DNA of 64,000 bases from Diphasiastrum complanatum. Lineage: Eukaryota; Streptophyta; Lycopodiopsida; Lycopodiales; Lycopodiaceae. Numbering within the stretch: position 1 is the first letter of the stretch; the number at the start of each line of letters is the position of its first letter. Made by a program: the position numbers and the translations under genes. The notes beneath the pieces are model-generated. The model was given only the letters and a program-made list of their open reading frames with translations. It did not search any database and was not told the origin of the DNA. The stretch lies in assembly GCA_029204225.1 (NCBI GenBank), contig CM055104.1:44580841-44644840 (forward strand). Reading direction: 5' to 3'. Below are positions 26,580 through 39,200 of the stretch, in pieces.

Positions 26580-27130
26580 AAGTCCGTAGAAAGATTTTCA
26601 AATGATCCTTGAAAAGATACTAGAAAGATTCTAAAAAATGATCCACAAAAATTATAAGAAATTCTTTCACAAATTGGGTGAGTCTCAAAAAATTCTCGAA
26701 TGAGTCTGTATTGATTTTTTAAAGATTCTCAAAAGATACTCAAAAAATTTTGGAAAGAGATTTTCAAAAAGATTCCAAAAAAGTCTTGAAAAATTCTTGA
26801 AAAGATTCTAGTAAGATGGTCGAAAATTTCTCGAAATATTCGCGAAAATAGAAATGCAGTAGAAAATTTCTCAAAAACTGGAAGAAAGATGCTAAAAAAA
26901 TTCTCGAAAAGCTGGATAAAATAGCTAGAAAAAGTTCTCGAAAAATTAAAAAAAGATATAGTAGAAAATTTCTCAAAAACTAGGAGAAAGATACTAGAAA
27001 AATTCTCAAAAAAATTGGAGAGAGATTCTAGAAAAATGCTAGAAAGTAGTAGAAAATTCACAAACAATTCTAGAAAAGATAGTAGAAAAGTTGCGAGAAA
27101 TTCCAAAAAGATCCTAGAAAAGAATGAGAA
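26580..27130. repeat. Degenerate GAAAAATTCTAGAAAAGAT minisatellite-like tract
   Basis: Strongly purine-biased on the plus strand. By eye there are about eight TTCNNGAA palindromes (TTCTCGAA, TTCTTGAA, TTCGCGAA, TTCTAGAA) with irregular spacing. It lies just beyond the integrase end of the minus-strand Ty3 pol, so it is probably that element's 3' untranslated region. Confidence 0.7.
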
Positions 27131-27154
27131 AAGGAAAAGAAAAAAAAATTCTTG

Positions 27155-30100
27155 TCAAAGATAATATTTTTTGAGTCTGGACCCATTAATTCGTGTCAAT
27201 AATAGTTCGCCTTCAAGTGATTGGAGTTGAACAGAACCATTCTCAAACATCGCTATAACTTTATGAGGTCCGAGCAATCTCATATCAAGGAACATTTGAT
27301 TTCGACTATCATAGATAAGTGCAAAGTCATCAACTTTAAGATCACTTTTTCTGATATGACTATCATAGTTTTTCCTTCGTTGTTCTTTGATTTCCTCCGT
27401 TAATTTTTGTGAATTGAGCTTCAGATAGTTCTTCAATAGTCGTCAACCTTTCATTAATACATTCTGCATCTGTTCGTTGAACTTGAATACGAAAAGTTAT
27501 CTCAAAATCAATAGGTTAAATATGTTGCATACCGTAAGTAAGAAAATATGGTGTTTGTTTTGTCGTGATCTTTTTTGTGTTTCAATAATCCCAAAGAACT
27601 GAGGGTAATTTTTGATCCCAATCAATTGCATGTGCAATAGTAATCTTGTTCGGGATCTTGCAAAGTATTCCATTAGCTCTCTCAATCAACCCGTTTGCTT
27701 TTGGATTATAAGGGATTGTCTTTATGTTTAATCAGAAAATACGTGATTATAGATTTGAATGAGAATGCTGCGACAGTTTTCAAATCGTTTCGTTTCGTCG
27801 CTTCTGCTTCAACGTTCTTTGTAACATAATCCGTTGGAACAAGAATATAACGACACTTAGTATGTCAAGTCACGGGTTTGATTGGACCAACAAAGTCAAT
27901 CCCCCACTTCTCAAATGGTGCAAGAGGTAGGATTGGTGTCAACGGCCAATTCATTGCTTTTGTTGGCTTTCCAGATCTCTGGCATGGATCACACAAACGT
28001 ATATAATTCGATATATCCTTGAATATAGTTGGCCACCAATACTTGGCACTCAATATTTTATAAACAGTGTTCTTTAAAGCAAAGAATGTAGGGCTTGTAC
28101 AACCTTTTTAATATCTTTGGTTTCGAGACATCTTCTTAGTTGATGATCAGCAACAAGCTTGTATATGACATTGTTAATAATAGTATAAGGTGCTACCTTA
28201 TATTGAAAAACTGTCTTTTTCTCCAAATCATATCCATCCGGATATATCTGATCCTTGAGATAAGTAATGATATCAGAATATAATGAATTTATAGATGAGA
28301 TTTCGAATAAATTTTTGTTTGGAAAATCATGATTAATTGGTTTTCAGCTTTTTCCGTGCTAAGTTACTATAACTAATCAGCATTCGTATGATATTTTCCT
28401 TGGCAAAGTTCTACTTGATAAGTGAATTCCTGCAGAAGTAGAACCCATCGAGCAATTTGTCCTAATAAATCTGGTTTATTCACAAGATACTTTAGAGCAT
28501 AGTGATCAACATGAAAAATGAAAGCATATCCTAGCAAATAATGCCGAAATTTCTTAACAGTAAAAATCATTCCGAGTGCTTCCCTTTTTGGTAGCCGAAT
28601 AATTTTTCTCTGAGACACTTAGTTGTCAACTTGCATAGTATATGGGATGGTCTTTCTTCTTATCGTCCTTCTGGCTCAAACAGATGCCAATAGCAAATGC
28701 AGAAACATCAACATAACTATGAAATAGAATACTCCAGTTGGGTGGTCTCAGGATAGGAGCATTGATCAACCTCTGCTTAAGTTCTTCGAACGCTTTTTGT
28801 TGTTCATTCGTCCACAAGTATTCCACTTATTTCTTGAGTAGATGCATAAGAGCAGTAGCAATAGAGGCATGATTTTGGATAAATCTCCGATAGTAGCCGA
28901 CATGTCCTAAGAAAGCTCTTAGTTCACATAGATTTGTTGGTATCAGGAGGTTCTTTATAAACTTGACTTTATCTTTATCGGCCTCTATTCCTTTGTTTGA
29001 TATTTTGTGTCCAAGTAAAATGCCTTCTTTCATACCAAAATAACATTTTTTTGGGTGAAGCGATAAACAAGTATTTTGACACCATTGCAATGTAAGTTTC
29101 AGCTTCTGTAGATGTGTTTTTATATCACTATAAACACAGAAATCATCAATGAAAATTTCAAGAAAAGTTCTTAGGAAGGCAACGAAAATTAACATCATAA
29201 TTCACTGAAAAGTCGCTAGTGCATTGCAAAGACCAAAGGGCATTTTGTTGTAGGCATAAGTGCCCCAATCTGTAGTAAACGTGGTCTTTGAACGATCCTC
29301 CTTTCTTACTCCAACTTGATTATAACCGGAGAAACTGTCACAGAAACTGTAATGCTCTTGACTAGCAACCTGATCTAAGATAGAATCAGTGAAGGGCAAG
29401 GGATGATGATCCTTCCTTGTGGCAGCATTGAGCTTTCGGAAATCCTGGCATATTCATATTTTTCCAGTCTTCTTCTTTGGAACAACAACAATGGGAGAAA
29501 CCCATTCGCTGCTTAAGACAAGATAAATAACATCTACCTTAAGGTGCTTTTTGAGTTCGTCTTTCACCATGAGGGAGTACTTTGGATTGAGACGATAATG
29601 TCTCTGTCGAAGAGGTACATCATTTTCTTTAAGATCAATATGGTGCTCTCCAAATTCTACAGGTATTCCTTTCAAATTGTCGAGCGACCAAGCAAATACA
29701 TCTTGGTACTCCTTCAGCAATTCCGTGAATTCAGCTAATTCCGTTTCTCCAAGTGACTTTGAGACATACACAAATCTGCCAGGTGCAAATTCAATTACTT
29801 CAGTAGAATCTGGTAGAATGATATCTTCTGTCATATTGGCCTTGGTATGGCCATAAATTTCACGCATGGTTGACAACATAGATATATTCTTGTCGTCAGC
29901 CTAGTTCTTATTACCAAATTCTTGTTCAGATTTGTCAAATTCATCACTTAAATCATCATTAGACTCTTTAGAGTTCGTGTTTGCAACTTTTATTTCTTTA
30001 TCTGAAACATCCCCTTTAGCATTGTAGGCATCGAAGAACTTTTCTTCGTCATTATTCTCATAGCATTCAAAATATTGCACTTCGATGTCAGATGCATTGG

Positions 30101-30671
30101 AGAAAATATTTAGTGCATAAGAAAAAACTTCTGAGGTAAAACTGGTGTTAGACAATGGAGTTTCACCTTTGTATTTGTCACGACTCTAGGTGATTACTTG
30201 TTCTGCTGGCTTACCTCGATTATTGGTCTCACCAATTTGAAATCTCAACTCTCTGGATTTCCAATGAACATTTGCATTTGATTGATAAAGTTAGGGCCAT
30301 ACAATTAGCACAAAATAAGATGGATAACCAAGTGGTTTGATAACTATAAAATTCATTGTGGAAGGCTTGGCTTGAATGTAAATGGTGACATCCTTCAATT
30401 CTCCAACAGGCTTTTGGCGCATCGAATCTGCTAACTTGATAATACGCTATGTTGGTTGAATGTCAGTCAGCCCCAAAGCATGAGCTCTGTCTTCTGTTAT
30501 TATGTTCAAACTTAAACCAGAGTCTATCGGCACTTTTTCAATCAAGCAACCAGCAATGGTAACATCAATTTTAGGTGCACCAAGATTTCCTAAATCAATA
30601 GACAGTACACCAACCTCTGGCAAAGAAACTCTTTTCTTCTTTTTAGGGAAAGAAAGACCTTTCAATTGCAT
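27155..30671 (-). pseudogene. Ty3 (Tat/Athila-like) pol relic: protease, RT, RNase H, integrase
   Basis: Reads right to left. 30671-30447: protease with VPIDSGLSLNIIT. 30155-29901: acidic linker. 29879-29454: RT entry with FAWSLDNLKGIPVEF and SEWVSPIVVVPKK. 29399-29202: FCDSFSGYNQVGV and MPFGLCNALATFQ. 29198-28827: RT with FIDDF at the catalytic site and LHPKKCYFGM. 28826-28373: RNase H (FHVDHYALKYLV). 28053-27865: integrase zinc and core start (CDPCQRSGKP, WGIDFVGPIKP). 27436-27155: integrase C-terminus ending INGSRLKKYYL. Stops and frame changes lie between the blocks. The pre-RT and integrase-end signatures fit the Tat/Athila side of Ty3, matching the tRNA-Asp primer type seen at 1315. Gag is absent, because the protease joins an LTR fragment directly. 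Confidence 0.88.
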
Positions 30672-31163
30672 AGATAAGAGAGAATAATCCTCAACACTCT
30701 TTTCACTTCTTCAACCTCTCACAAATACATAAAACACTTTCTCTCTTGATGATCGAGACTGAAACGTGTGATCAATATATGTTCTACGAAGCGAACAAAC
30801 ACACCTCTAAAACTACAGGTGCGTCACTCCCGTGAAAAGGTCTAGTTAACAATTAGGTTGAATGTATGTTCAATTATACCATAAGAGGTATATTTAACTA
30901 AGAGTTGAAATTACTCTAGTTTAATATGTCGATTCATATTTAGTCGTTTCGCGTAGATGACCTAGTAAAGGCTTATCCAAGGCAACGTTTCCCTTTTAGA
31001 GGTCTCGCCCTTAAATGCAAGGCAAGTCTTTAGGAGATATATTCTCGAAAAATGACTTAGGCCTCTGCATGATTTATATTTATCCAGCTCATATCTTCAT
31101 TTTCGAGTATATCATGCCATATTTAGGTTGATATTCAATTTTTAACAATTTTGTGGCATCACA
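30672..31163 (-). repeat. Partial 5' LTR joined to the Ty3 pol
   Basis: On the minus strand it starts TGTGATGCCACAA at 31163 and matches 9997-10475 for about 490 bp. At 30672 homology stops and the protease frame begins (MQLKG). The rest of the LTR, the primer site and gag are missing, a clean deletion junction. Confidence 0.8.
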
Positions 31164-31223
31164 ATATGCTTTTCAGCTATGTTTTACCTTGTTGGTTTAT
31201 GAATAAAGTTTTAAAAGGTTTCG

Positions 31224-32764
<1,541 letters not shown>

Positions 32765-34045
32765 GTGTGTTTAAGATATGTTTGACATGCAATGCCATTT
32801 TTGACTACTTTTTAGGTGGAATCAATTATTAACAGCCTTGCTCGTTAAAGAGGTTTTCAACCACTATGAATATTTCTTTGCTATGTTAGTTCCGATAAGT
32901 AATTTTGAAGACTATTCTAAGCATATATGCATATCTCAACCATCTTCCATAGTTGTAATTATCACATTTTGTCCTAGTTGTTGCTATGCTTTGCCTTAGG
33001 AGAAGTATTGTTACAATATTTTATTGTTCATTCTTGACATGCATTAAATTGCGCAAAGATTGGCATCTATCAAGAAAATAAAAGCTAAAGGTAAGTTATG
33101 TGGATTTCGTGGACTTTTTTTTTTTTTAAGCATGAGACCATAAAACAAATGTGAACCAATCATGACTTTTGAAAGTGACTCAGTGACATACGAGAATCTT
33201 TAAGTCCATAAAATGTTCAAAAGCAAATTATGGCCCATAAAAGATCTGCAAAGAAGTTGGAGTAGATCACACCCTATAACTAGTCAAAAGGTTCGGCCTA
33301 CAAAATGTTTCGGCTATAAAATAAATTATGTTGCGAATCCTTTACTTTCACGAAAGGATATTTTGGCGACCTTTATGTTGGGCTGTACGGAGGGGTCATA
33401 AAAAAATTATCATTTCTCCAATACCTTTAAAGTGTGTTTAAGATATGGTTGACATGCAATGCCATTTTTGACTACTATTTAGGTGGAATCAATCATTAAC
33501 AACCTTGCTCGTTAAAGAGGTTTTCACCCACCATGAATATTCCTTTGCTATGTTAGTTCCGATAAGTAATTTTGAAGACTATTCTAAGTATATATGCATA
33601 TCTCAACCATCTTCCATAGTTGTAATTATCACATTTTGTCCTAGTTGTTGCTATGCTTTGCCTTAGTAGAAGTATTGTTACGATATTTTATCGTTCATTC
33701 TTGACATGCATTAAACTGCGCAAAGATTGGCATCTATCAAGAAAATAAAAGCTAAAGGTAAGTTATGTGGATTTCGTGGACTTTTTTTTTTTTTAAGCGT
33801 GAGACCATAAAACAAATGTGAACCAAGTTCAAAAGCAAATTATGGCCCATAAAAGATCTGCAAAGAAGTTGGAGTAGATCACACCCTATAACTAGTCAAA
33901 AGGTTCGGCCTACAAAATGTTTTGGCTATAAAATAAATAATGTTGCGAATCCTTTACTTTCATGAAAGGATATTTTGGTAACCTTTATGTTGGGCTGTAC
34001 GGAGGGGTCATAAAAAATTTATCATTTCTCCAATACCTTTAAAAG
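32765..34045. repeat. 667-bp tandem duplication
   Basis: Unit 1 is 32765-33431 and unit 2 is 33432-34045, both starting GTGTGTTTAAGATATG and ending CCAATACCTTTAAA. Unit 2 lacks about 53 bp present near 33160-33215 (ATCATGACTTTTGAAAG...). Identity is otherwise well above 95% by eye. Both share a T-rich run after GTGGATTTCGTGGAC. Confidence 0.93.
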
Positions 34046-34160
34046 TGCACTGAAATTGAGTAGAATCTTTAAATGCTTCTTGGTATTATCAACTCGTCGC
34101 ATCAAGGAGAAGTGAACCTTGGTGGGTGAGCCCAACTCACGCATGATACTCCAACTCACC

Positions 34161-34638
34161 ATAAATGCTTCTTGGTTTCCAATGAGAGGCTCGAACTTGA
34201 GACCAAAGAAACTTTGGATGTCAAGTTAACCAATTGAGCCAACTCCCTTGGGTTAACTCACCATAAATGCTTCTTGGTTTCCAAGGAGAGGCTCGAACTT
34301 GGGACCAAATAGATGCCAAGCTAACCAACTAAGCCAACCTCATTGGGTTAACTATCCATAAATGCTTCTTGGTTTCCAAGGGAAGGCTCGAACTTGAGAC
34401 CAAAGAAACTTTGGATGTCAAGCTAACCAACTAAGCCAACCCCCATTTATTAACTATCCATAAATGCTTCTTGGTTTCCAAGGGGAGGTTCGAACCTGGG
34501 ACCAAAGAAACTTTGGATGCCAAGCTAACCAGTTGAGCCAACCCCGTTGGGTAACTATCCATAAATGCTTCTTGGTTTCCAAGGGGAGGTTCGAACCTGG
34601 GACCAAAGAAACTTTGGATGCCAAGCTAACCAGTTAAT
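34161..34638 (-). repeat. Tandem array of five tRNA-like units, about 100 bp each
   Basis: Units start (plus strand ATAAATGCTTCTTGG) at 34161, 34263, 34358, 34460 and 34561. On the minus strand each of the first four carries an A-box-like word (TGGCTCAACTGG in the fourth, variants in others) and, about 44 bases on, a B-box-like word (GGTTCGAACCT in the last two, GTTCGAGCC in older ones). The fifth is cut after the B box. The order and spacing fit a RNA polymerase III type 2 promoter of a tRNA-derived SINE. A weak further fragment lies at 34066. Confidence 0.8.
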
Positions 34639-34889
34639 GGCCGTCATAAGCATTTTGATATTTGTGTTTAGCCTTCTTTGTAGGTAGGTCTTTATTCTAT
34701 AGATGTTATTTTAGATTGATTGTGCCCCGAGGGCCCACCCCCTCTAGATGTGCACTTTGACGAGGCTTCTAGATTTTTTTCCGGATAAAAGAACACGCGT
34801 AAATCTAATGTTTGGCAAAATTAAACATCTAATTTTAACTAGAAAACCTTTAATATGCAGGCCAGCCCCTCCCCCAATGAAACCCAACA

Positions 34890-34910
34890 CCCCCCCCCCC
34901 CCCCCCCCCC
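34890..34910. repeat. C21 homopolymer
   Basis: 21 C in a row (G21 on the minus strand), preceded by CTCCCCC at 34868. Its length may be affected by sequencing error. Confidence 0.95.
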
Positions 34911-36239
34911 AATCCACTATATTCTCTACATTTTTATGGTGGACTTAAATTTAAGTGAAGCTGCGAACGTTGTTTGAATCCATCAGGGACGCGGCCTACC
35001 AGCTTGCGCTCGTAGCCGTCGGATGAACGATCGACGGTGTCGATTCTCCCGAGCAAGGGCTCGAAAGTTCGAGTCCGTCTTTAAGAGCGCAAAGTCACAC
35101 ACAGCCTAAAAGGAATGGCGATGGCGTCTTTTCCTGCATTCCATTCATATCCTTTTCTGCGTGCGAGCGACCGAATCGCGTGCTCCTCTGCTATTCGCAT
35201 TTCGGTTTTTTGTGATCCGTGTTGCCCCTTAGAAGGCGCCGGAGTCAAAAGGTAGCAGCGCGCTGTTTTTGCCGTGGAAAGAGGTGCAAGGAAAGGTAAT
35301 TTTGACCGATCTTGTAAATCTATTTTTGTAAGGTCAAGGGAATCATTTATAGATTTTAATCCATCTGATCCATGATCGGTCATTACAGTTTTCATCAGAG
35401 TTTCTTAGCATTAGATCGGAAGGTTTGCAACACACATTCTTGAAGGATCCGGAAAGTAGTGTGAGTTTTTGGATAGCAGACGTAAATGAGGGTAATTTTC
35501 ATTGATATCCTAAACCTGACGTTGTTAGGTTCGGTTTGTCATGTCCAGGGAACGGCTAACATTAGATCTATGCGCATGTGGCATGAGTTGTAAGTTAGAG
35601 GTTTGATCTTCGATCTATACAGGGGACTTGTTTTTGTGCAGGAAGACTTCTCATACGCTTGTTATTTAGTGTCCTATTCTTGAAAATAGGTTAAAAGATC
35701 GCGCGAGAGTATTTGTTAGGGTGGCGTCTGTATTATACGGATATTGTTTGTTTTTACTGGAAGGGACATAGGCTATCTTAATTATAAGGACATTGATAAA
35801 CTTTTGCAGGTTTATGAGATTGTAGGTCTAGTATCAGAATGGTTGCCTGATTATGAATATTGGAGCTGTTATGCTCGGCTTGACATTCTTTCCAGGTTGC
35901 ATTCGCAGACACATTCACCTTTCCGAATCTGTATGAGATAGATTTTCTGAGGATGTATGAAATAACTTAACCTTTTATTTTGTTATTGATAAGGATAGGT
36001 CATTGCTATCAATGCACGATTTGTTTGATTCACTTTCAAGACGTGCTTCAAGAAGATATTAACATAAGGATGTTGGATCGAAATGGTTGCAGAGGGTTTC
36101 GGGGAGTTAAATCACAAGTTGCTACTTCTAAATATATTGAGAAAGGACAGAAAGTATGGTACATAGGCAACCTCATGTACGGCTTCTGCTCTTCTGATTA
36201 TGAGTACAAAAGTATCAATTTTTCTACGGACCTTCCAGA
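34911..36239 (+). promoter_or_regulatory. Probable promoter and 5' untranslated region of the GTE gene
   Basis: No separate gene is seen. Around 34980-35300 the DNA is more GC-rich with CCGTCG...CGACGG stem-forming words (35015-35038). Possible leader splice signals are GGAAAG|GTAATTTT near 35296 and TTTTGCAG|GTTTATG near 35810. A 98-codon upstream frame at 35980-36276 overlaps the GTE start out of frame. The transcription start and leader introns cannot be fixed from sequence. Confidence 0.45.
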
Positions 36240-39200
36240 ATGTCTAAAACAACCAAAGCTCGAAAGGGATTCTTAAAAGAGAATATTTCACGTAATGCAT
36301 TGTTTGTTTCTGAAGCTGTGGCTGAAACGGATGGTGTCAGTATGAAACCTGGACTGTGTAAATCAGATATCTTGTGGGCTTCGAACAGGTCGGTGTTTGA
36401 TTCTGCATCTGTAGGTTCTTCAAGTTTGAAAAGAAAATCTATGAGCATAAATGCTGGAACTCACAAGCCTACCTATCTCTGTATATCTAGTTCCAGTGTT
36501 CATAGTGTGGACAGATCAACCATGTCTAAGCAAGAGAGGACAGAATTTAGGAAGAAGTTGAAGTTAGAATTGGATCAGATATTGAGCTTCACTTCTAGGA
36601 TTGAAGAAAGAGTTTTGCAGCTTAAGGGATCATCTGGATCTGGTGGGGACCATGCTTGTAATAGTGCTCATTTATCGAGAATTGATGGAGGTGGCCCTAC
36701 GGATAAGGAGGTAACATCTGTACCTGCTAGTAAAGCTGAGAAATCAAGATCATTAACCAGAAAAAGCCAAGTTACTTGTCCTCCCAGTATGATTCTGTCC
36801 GACGGAAATCTTAGTACACCAGGCTCAACAGGAAAAGAGAAGCGGATGCCGAAGGCTAATCAGATGTACCTCAATTCTGAATTCTTGTCAGGAAACCAGA
36901 AAATGCCCCAGTCAGAAAAGTTCAAGAGTAAAGTGGGAGCCAAGAGGCTGTTACAAGAGAAGGTCTCTATTGATTCCAAGCGGCAGAAGTTGGAACTTAT
37001 TCATATGAGACACTTGGGAGACATCATGAAACAGTGTGGTACTTTGTTAAAAAAACTTATGTCTCATAAGCATGGTTGGGTTTTTAATGACCCCGTGGAT
37101 GCAGTGAAATTAGGACTGCCTGATTATCATAAGGTGATTCAGTCACCAATGGATCTAGGTACCATAAAGAACAAGTTAGCTTCTGGCCAGTACTCGTATC
37201 CTGAGGAGTTTACTGCTGATGTGAGGCTCACATTTGCTAATGCTATGAAATACAATCCAAAAGGAGATGATGTTCATTTTATGGCCGAGGCACTTAGACA
37301 AATCTTCGAAGAAAAGTGGAAAGGCATAGAGGAAAAGATTAGAGAACGGATGACTGAGGCAGTGGACATCCAAGGTGACACCCGACTGTTGGACATAAAG
37401 GAACAATTACAGAGGCTGAAAGGGCAGGTTGTTTCTTTATCAAAATCTAAACCCTCAGTGTCAGATTCGAGGTTTGATGATCTTCCAAATCGAGTTATGT
37501 CTTTTGATGAGAAAAGGATGTTGAGCGAAAAGGTCAAGGATGTTTCTGGAGATGTGATGGAACAGGTAGTACTCATTTTGAAGAAAAGCAACCCAAAGCT
37601 CGTCCCAGATGGTGCTGATATCGAAGTTGATCTGGAAACCATTGACTGTGCAACACTGTGGGAGCTAGACCGCTTCCTTACAGAGTGTGCCAAAAACAAG
37701 GGAAAGATTAAGAGGGCTGCCCTCAAAGATCAGCATATCCAGAATGAAGACAAGGTTAGTTTGATAACTAAGCTATCACCACAACTGATTTCAATATGTT
37801 TGATTTGCATTAGAGATTCCCCCCTAATATGCTTTCTGTTATGCATTGAGCAGGCAGTGGCCAATGATTTACGTCCTGGCAGTAGAGAGCTCAAAGGTGA
37901 GCTGGCTTTAATTTTCTGTTCATTTGTTGCCTTGATTGTGACAAAGTGTTGGGTTGGATGCATGTTTGCTTCCCCAGATTTTCTCCTTCTGATTGACATT
38001 TTCTTTCTTCTCCTGAATCAATCTAATCAAGTAGTAGCAAGTCCAAGCAATAGATGGACAATGCAAGATACAACATAGTAAATATAAGACTAGTAGTGAA
38101 TGATGGATCAAATTTAAGATCATGTACAATTAGAAAATAAGTCTGAATGACAATTTACAAATTCTCCTACGTTGTGGGCACAATCGCACTTGGATAAGTA
38201 CTCCCAAGTTTAAATTTGAAAGAATGAGCAAAAGAGCCTTGCTCGACGAGTTCTGTTTAACTCCAATTCTAATATTTTATTAGTTAATGTCCTTAAGCAT
38301 TAAGATGAAACTCACCTTCATAGATCAAGCTTATGAAGGTGTGTATAGAGTTGTCCCAAATTCCCATATTGAGCTTCACTTTTGAAAACTTTGTAGGATC
38401 ATGTAGCTAATGAGCACTTTATCCCCAAACTCTCCTCCCCAAGTGGAAGAGGTAGAGTTGTATAATGAAGTTGTGAAGTTTGTTATGGTATTGGTGACTT
38501 AAAATGACATAATTGTTCGACTTATGCAATGACAATGTCTTCTTTGTATGAATAATTCATCCATTCACTTGAGTAGAAATTTTTGCAACTATTTTTGTGG
38601 TTTTAGTACTTCATGTATCTTGGGTCCTATGATTTCGAACTTTATTGCTTGTCCAATTTTATCATTTGAAAGATGGTGAAGTATGGTAACAATTATTTCA
38701 AGAAGTGTGCATCGCTTATTCATTTGATGTTGATGTTTGTTCAAACTAGGAAGTCCATGTTCTTTGTCATGGTAATCTATTGATTTGGACAACATTTGCA
38801 AAATTCAACATGGCAGTCATGTTCTAATCGACTTGCTTCTATGTATGTGTTCTAATGTAGCTATAGCCTATTGCCACTTCTTGGTCTATATGACTAGCTT
38901 GGTATGCATTGCTATCTTTCGGGCTATGTACTATATATAGAGATATCTGTAATTGAATGTCGCTTATGAGTTGTATCCACCTATTTACTTCAACATTTAC
39001 TTGGTAGACGACACTCATGGTGTATCTGACTTGCTTTAATTTATTGGTAGTAGATATACAACTCCATTTGAGATCTTCATGTGAGTTGGTTTTTGTTTGC
39101 CAATCCTTTCTATCTTTAGTGGTGCATTTGGCTGGCTAGCTATACTTGTTAATGTGGTTTTGAGCAAGTTGAAGTGATGATTCCAAAATGGCTTTTCTTA

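Noticed and set aside
26729-27106. 125-codon Phe/Leu/Ser-rich minus-strand frame
   Set aside because: Product of the low-complexity purine tract on the opposite strand; not a plausible protein.
34161-34638. Genuine tRNA genes
   Set aside because: A-box-like and B-box-like words are present but I could not fold a proper acceptor stem and T arm, so they are called tRNA-like repeats.
37755-38078. Read-through extension of the GTE first exon
   Set aside because: The open frame continues past 37754, but a good donor (AAG|GTTAGT) and the family-typical downstream exons in consistent phase show it is intron.
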